Of a DNA stretch of 7,753 bases, positions 5,182 to 7,753 are shown piece after piece. Position 1 is the stretch's first letter. Each line of letters begins with the position of its first letter. The position numbers and the translations under genes are program-made. Origin of the DNA: CAZAGD01 sp049699975 (GTDB lineage Bacteria > Desulfobacterota > SM23-61); assembly GCA_049699975.1 (NCBI GenBank), contig JBNAWB010000175.1, positions 1 through 7,753 on the forward strand. The letters are read 5' to 3'. The notes below the pieces were generated by a model. The model searched no databases. It was not told the origin of the DNA and worked only from the letters and a program-made list of their open reading frames with translations.

Positions 5182-7753
5182 ATGAATGGATTTAATCTTT
5201 CGGCGGAGAGGGTGCGTAAAGTAAATAATATAAATGAGCTACAAAATCTTATTTCGAGCCTTGGTTATAAGGCAACTCCCCATCTTCTGCATATCCCTTC
5301 CTTTGATCTCCCCGAAAGTGCATTAAAAATAATCAAAGAACTCTTTATCATTTCTGACTACAACCAGCAGTTTCAAATATATTTCGGGAAGACTACCTCG
5401 ATGCGGAGGAGCGACTTCCGGAATGTTTTAGAGTCTTTTTATCGTCGCTATCCTCAAATTAACTCCTTATTTATATTTACTGAGAACTGGGAAGAGATTG
5501 CGTTTGTAAGCCCGGAAAGGGTTGCCACCGAACCTAAGAAGGTCAAACTCCTCCTAAGGATTCTTTTAATCGACCCCCAAAATGTTTATCACACAGACAT
5601 TGAAGTCTTAAATAACATATCTCTCTCCCCTGATGAGCAAAAACCAGAGATTATCTGGAAAAAACACTCCGAGGCTTTCAATGTCGAGCGGGTTACAAAA
5701 GAATTCTTTGAGGCTTATAAGTCAGCTTTAAAATTCATAAAAGAGGATGTTCTGATTCCACAGCAAAAGGCTTCATATCAAGAGGTTCATTCTTTTGCTC
5801 AACAGCTCCTTTCTCGGATTATGTTTCTATATTATGTTCAGAAGAAAGGGTGGCTTAAGTGGAAAGATTATGTTCAGGATAAAAGATATATAAGAAATCT
5901 CTGGGAAAAATATAAGAAGTCCTCTCCAAAGAAAGATTCCTTTTACTCTCTATGGCTTTCTTCTCTTTTCTTTCATGCATTTAATAAGAAACATCAATAC
6001 CTTACCCTGAATATCCCTGATGAAATAAAAGAATCTTTCAACCTCATGCCATTTTTAAACGGGGGACTCTTCACTGAAAACGAACTCGATGAGATTGGTT
6101 TTAAAGTTCCTGATGAAATTTTCAAATTACTTTTTGAGACAGATCCCTTTGACTCTAAGAAGGGATTCTTAGAAAGATACAATTTCACTATTCGTGAGGA
6201 TACGCCCCTTGAGGTTGAGGTAGCAGTTGACCCCGAAATGCTTGGGAAGGTTTATGAGTCATTAATTTCAGAAGAGGAAAGAGGCAAAGGGGGCATTTTT
6301 TACACTCCAAGAATCGAAATCGACTATATGTGCAGATTGTCTCTTGTTGAATATCTTTTCGAAGAGACGAAAATTCCTAAAACAGATCTTATCCCATTGA
6401 TCTTTGAACCACAAAGGATTTTAGATGTGGGGGCAATTCATGAATTGCCCATTGATGATTTAAGGAAGATAAAAGAGGCAATTGATAGAGTAAGAATCAT
6501 TGATCCTGCAGTTGGCTCTGCGTCATTTTTAGTGGGCATGATGAATGTATTGGTAGAGATACAGAGAAATCTTTCTCTAAGGATTGATAAAAGAGATGAG
6601 AATCTATTTGCCCTGAAGAATAAGGTTCTATCTGAGAATTTATATGGTGTGGATGTAAAAGACTGGGCAGTAATGGTGGGCGAGTTGAGACTCTGGCTTT
6701 CACTCATCATTGAAACTGAAGAAAAATTTATGGATATTTACACAAAGCCTCTCCTTCCAAATCTGACATTTAAAATGAGGCAAGGGGATAGTCTTGTTGA
6801 GGAAATTGCAGGAGTTCCTATACCCCTAAGAGGAAAGTTTGCCTCTATACCAAAAGGTGTAAAAGACAAGATCACAATGCTCGTTGATCGAAAAGTAGAA
6901 TACTTTAGGGGAGGAAGGAGTGCAGATTTAAAAGAAAAAGATGAAATAGAGAGGCTTGAAAATGAGGTGTTGAGGGAAATCATAGCTGGTGAAATAAAAA
7001 GATTGGAAGATGAAGAGAACCAGCTAAAAGTGAAGATTTCTGACATGTCCAAACAATATAAGAAACAGCCTGATATGTTTAAGGAGAAACAGGAACTAAA
7101 AGACCTTTCTGAAGAAGAAATCAAGAAATTAAAAAAGAGAATCGAAGAGATAAGGCCAGAAAAAGAGAGGCTCAGCAATTTGTTAAAGGAGATAGGGAAA
7201 AAGACCAAAAAAGATTATTTTCTTTGGGAGATTGATTTTGCAGAGATATTCGCTGAAAAGGGTGGGTTCGATATTGTGATCAGTAATCCTCCCTATGTAA
7301 GACAGGAGATGATCGCCTTTCCGCTCGAAAGAGAAGAGGACTTTGATGATAAAGAGAAATGGCGAGAAAGGAAGAGGTTATATAAAGAAAAATTGGCGCA
7401 GTCAGTTAAAATGCATTGGGGGGAGTCCATAAAGATCGACAAAAAGAGCGACCTCTATGTCTATTTCTATTATCACGGCCTTGCCCTGCTTCGAACTGGT
7501 GGAATCTTCTGTTTCATAAATTCTAACTCTTGGCTTGATGTTGGTTATGGGGCAGGATTGCAGGAATTCTTACTTAAAAATATGGAGCCAGTTTATATCA
7601 TCGATAATCTTTCAAAGCGAACATTTGCCGAGTCGGATGTAAATACAGTTATTGTCCTCATAAAAAGGCCTTCCTCCTCTGATGTCATTGCGAGGAGCGA
7701 AGCGACGAAGCAATCTCAATTAAAATTTATTGCCTTCAAGAAACCTTTTGAAG
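5182..7753 (+). CDS. Eco57I-like / type IIG-like N6-adenine DNA methyltransferase, C-terminus beyond the window
   Basis: The frame stays open for 857 codons to the window end, so the protein is partial at its C-terminus. It would methylate adenine in a DNA target, alone or as part of a restriction-modification or BREX-type defence system. Order of parts: an N-terminal domain (about 1-160) with FQIYFGKTTSMRRSDFR (64-80) and LFIFTENW; FNVERVTKEFF near 166-176; a helical region; EMLGKVYESL from 352 and GGIFYTPR (370-377); AdoMet motif I DPAVGSASF (441-449); a charged coiled coil (about 584-672); FDIVISNPPYVRQE with catalytic NPPY at 702-705; then FINSNSWLDVGYGAGLQEFL and TFAESDVNTVIVLIKRP, leading towards target recognition. 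Motif I has alanine in place of the second glycine of GSG. I see no clear PD-(D/E)xK nuclease motif in the N-terminal domain. Two palindromic repeats are translated within it (6431-6450, 7683-7717). Leucine codons favour CTN, unlike the upstream genes. Confidence 0.9.
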   Translation, partial: MNGFNLSAERVRKVNNINELQNLISSLGYKATPHLLHIPSFDLPESALKIIKELFIISDYNQQFQIYFGKTTSMRRSDFRNVLESFYRRYPQINSLFIFTENWEEIAFVSPERVATEPKKVKLLLRILLIDPQNVYHTDIEVLNNISLSPDEQKPEIIWKKHSEAFNVERVTKEFFEAYKSALKFIKEDVLIPQQKASYQEVHSFAQQLLSRIMFLYYVQKKGWLKWKDYVQDKRYIRNLWEKYKKSSPKKDSFYSLWLSSLFFHAFNKKHQYLTLNIPDEIKESFNLMPFLNGGLFTENELDEIGFKVPDEIFKLLFETDPFDSKKGFLERYNFTIREDTPLEVEVAVDPEMLGKVYESLISEEERGKGGIFYTPRIEIDYMCRLSLVEYLFEETKIPKTDLIPLIFEPQRILDVGAIHELPIDDLRKIKEAIDRVRIIDPAVGSASFLVGMMNVLVEIQRNLSLRIDKRDENLFALKNKVLSENLYGVDVKDWAVMVGELRLWLSLIIETEEKFMDIYTKPLLPNLTFKMRQGDSLVEEIAGVPIPLRGKFASIPKGVKDKITMLVDRKVEYFRGGRSADLKEKDEIERLENEVLREIIAGEIKRLEDEENQLKVKISDMSKQYKKQPDMFKEKQELKDLSEEEIKKLKKRIEEIRPEKERLSNLLKEIGKKTKKDYFLWEIDFAEIFAEKGGFDIVISNPPYVRQEMIAFPLEREEDFDDKEKWRERKRLYKEKLAQSVKMHWGESIKIDKKSDLYVYFYYHGLALLRTGGIFCFINSNSWLDVGYGAGLQEFLLKNMEPVYIIDNLSKRTFAESDVNTVIVLIKRPSSSDVIARSEATKQSQLKFIAFKKPFE
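6431..6450. repeat. Perfect 20-bp palindrome inside the methyltransferase frame
   Basis: The arms gggcaattca and tgaattgccc are exact reverse complements with no spacer. The sequence is read in frame as GAIHELP (residues 417-423), between RILDV and a helix leading to motif I. I recognise GGGCAATTCATGAATTGCCC as the core of a palindromic intergenic repeat, usually bounded by GTAG and CTAC; here the boundaries have drifted. Confidence 0.7.
7683..7717. repeat. Dispersed repeat translated inside the methyltransferase gene
   Basis: This 35-base sequence, beginning tgtcattgcgaggagcgaag and ending gcaatctc, is a repeat I recognise as dispersed in many bacterial genomes, usually between genes. It has weak dyad symmetry (attgc at 7687-7691, gcaat at 7710-7714). 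Here it is translated as VIARSEATKQS (835-845), between NTVIVLIKRPSSS and LKFIAFKKPFE, where homologues have a variable loop. The frame continues past it to the window end. Confidence 0.75.

Noticed and set aside
6738..7208. 156-codon minus-strand frame
   Set aside because: It is antisense to the methyltransferase coiled coil; its serine- and phenylalanine-rich content is the mirror of glutamate- and lysine-rich codons.

Overview
The window looks like bacterial DNA of moderate to low GC. Starts are preceded by strong GGAG-type ribosome binding sites, and one sigma70-like promoter can be read. Gaps between genes are littered with short palindromic repeats of the kind scattered through the genomes of many uncultured or anaerobic bacteria. 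I cannot name the lineage from sequence alone.

Layout: 1-446 is non-coding and holds several inverted repeats, including a MITE-like 56-bp element with GTAGGG termini. A sigma70-like promoter (447-474) then leads into three co-directional metabolic genes: an Amidohydro_3/YtcJ-like metal-dependent amidohydrolase (512-2173), a fold-type II PLP enzyme of the D-cysteine desulfhydrase/ACC deaminase family (2198-3256), and a class III PLP aminotransferase or amino-acid racemase with an unusual four-cysteine insertion (3362-4663). Region 4664-5181 has no gene but carries a dense, partly nested set of repeats. From 5182 a long frame runs off the right edge (857 complete codons visible). It is an Eco57I-like/type IIG-like N6-adenine DNA methyltransferase with motif I (DPAVGSA), a long coiled coil, NPPY, and the start of the region that normally precedes target recognition.

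How they work together (inference): the first three genes read as a small catabolic cassette. A hydrolase would release an amine or amino acid from an amide, cyclic amide or carbamoyl-type substrate, and two PLP enzymes would eliminate, transaminate or racemise it. The actual substrate is not visible. The methyltransferase is unrelated in function and differs by eye in leucine codon choice. It is probably part of a restriction-modification or other defence locus that continues to the right, with the repeat cluster marking the junction.

The most unusual observation is that this methyltransferase gene contains two different palindromic repeat sequences inside its reading frame (6431-6450 and 7683-7717). 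Both are translated without breaking the frame, which resembles protein-coding palindromic elements such as those described in Rickettsia.
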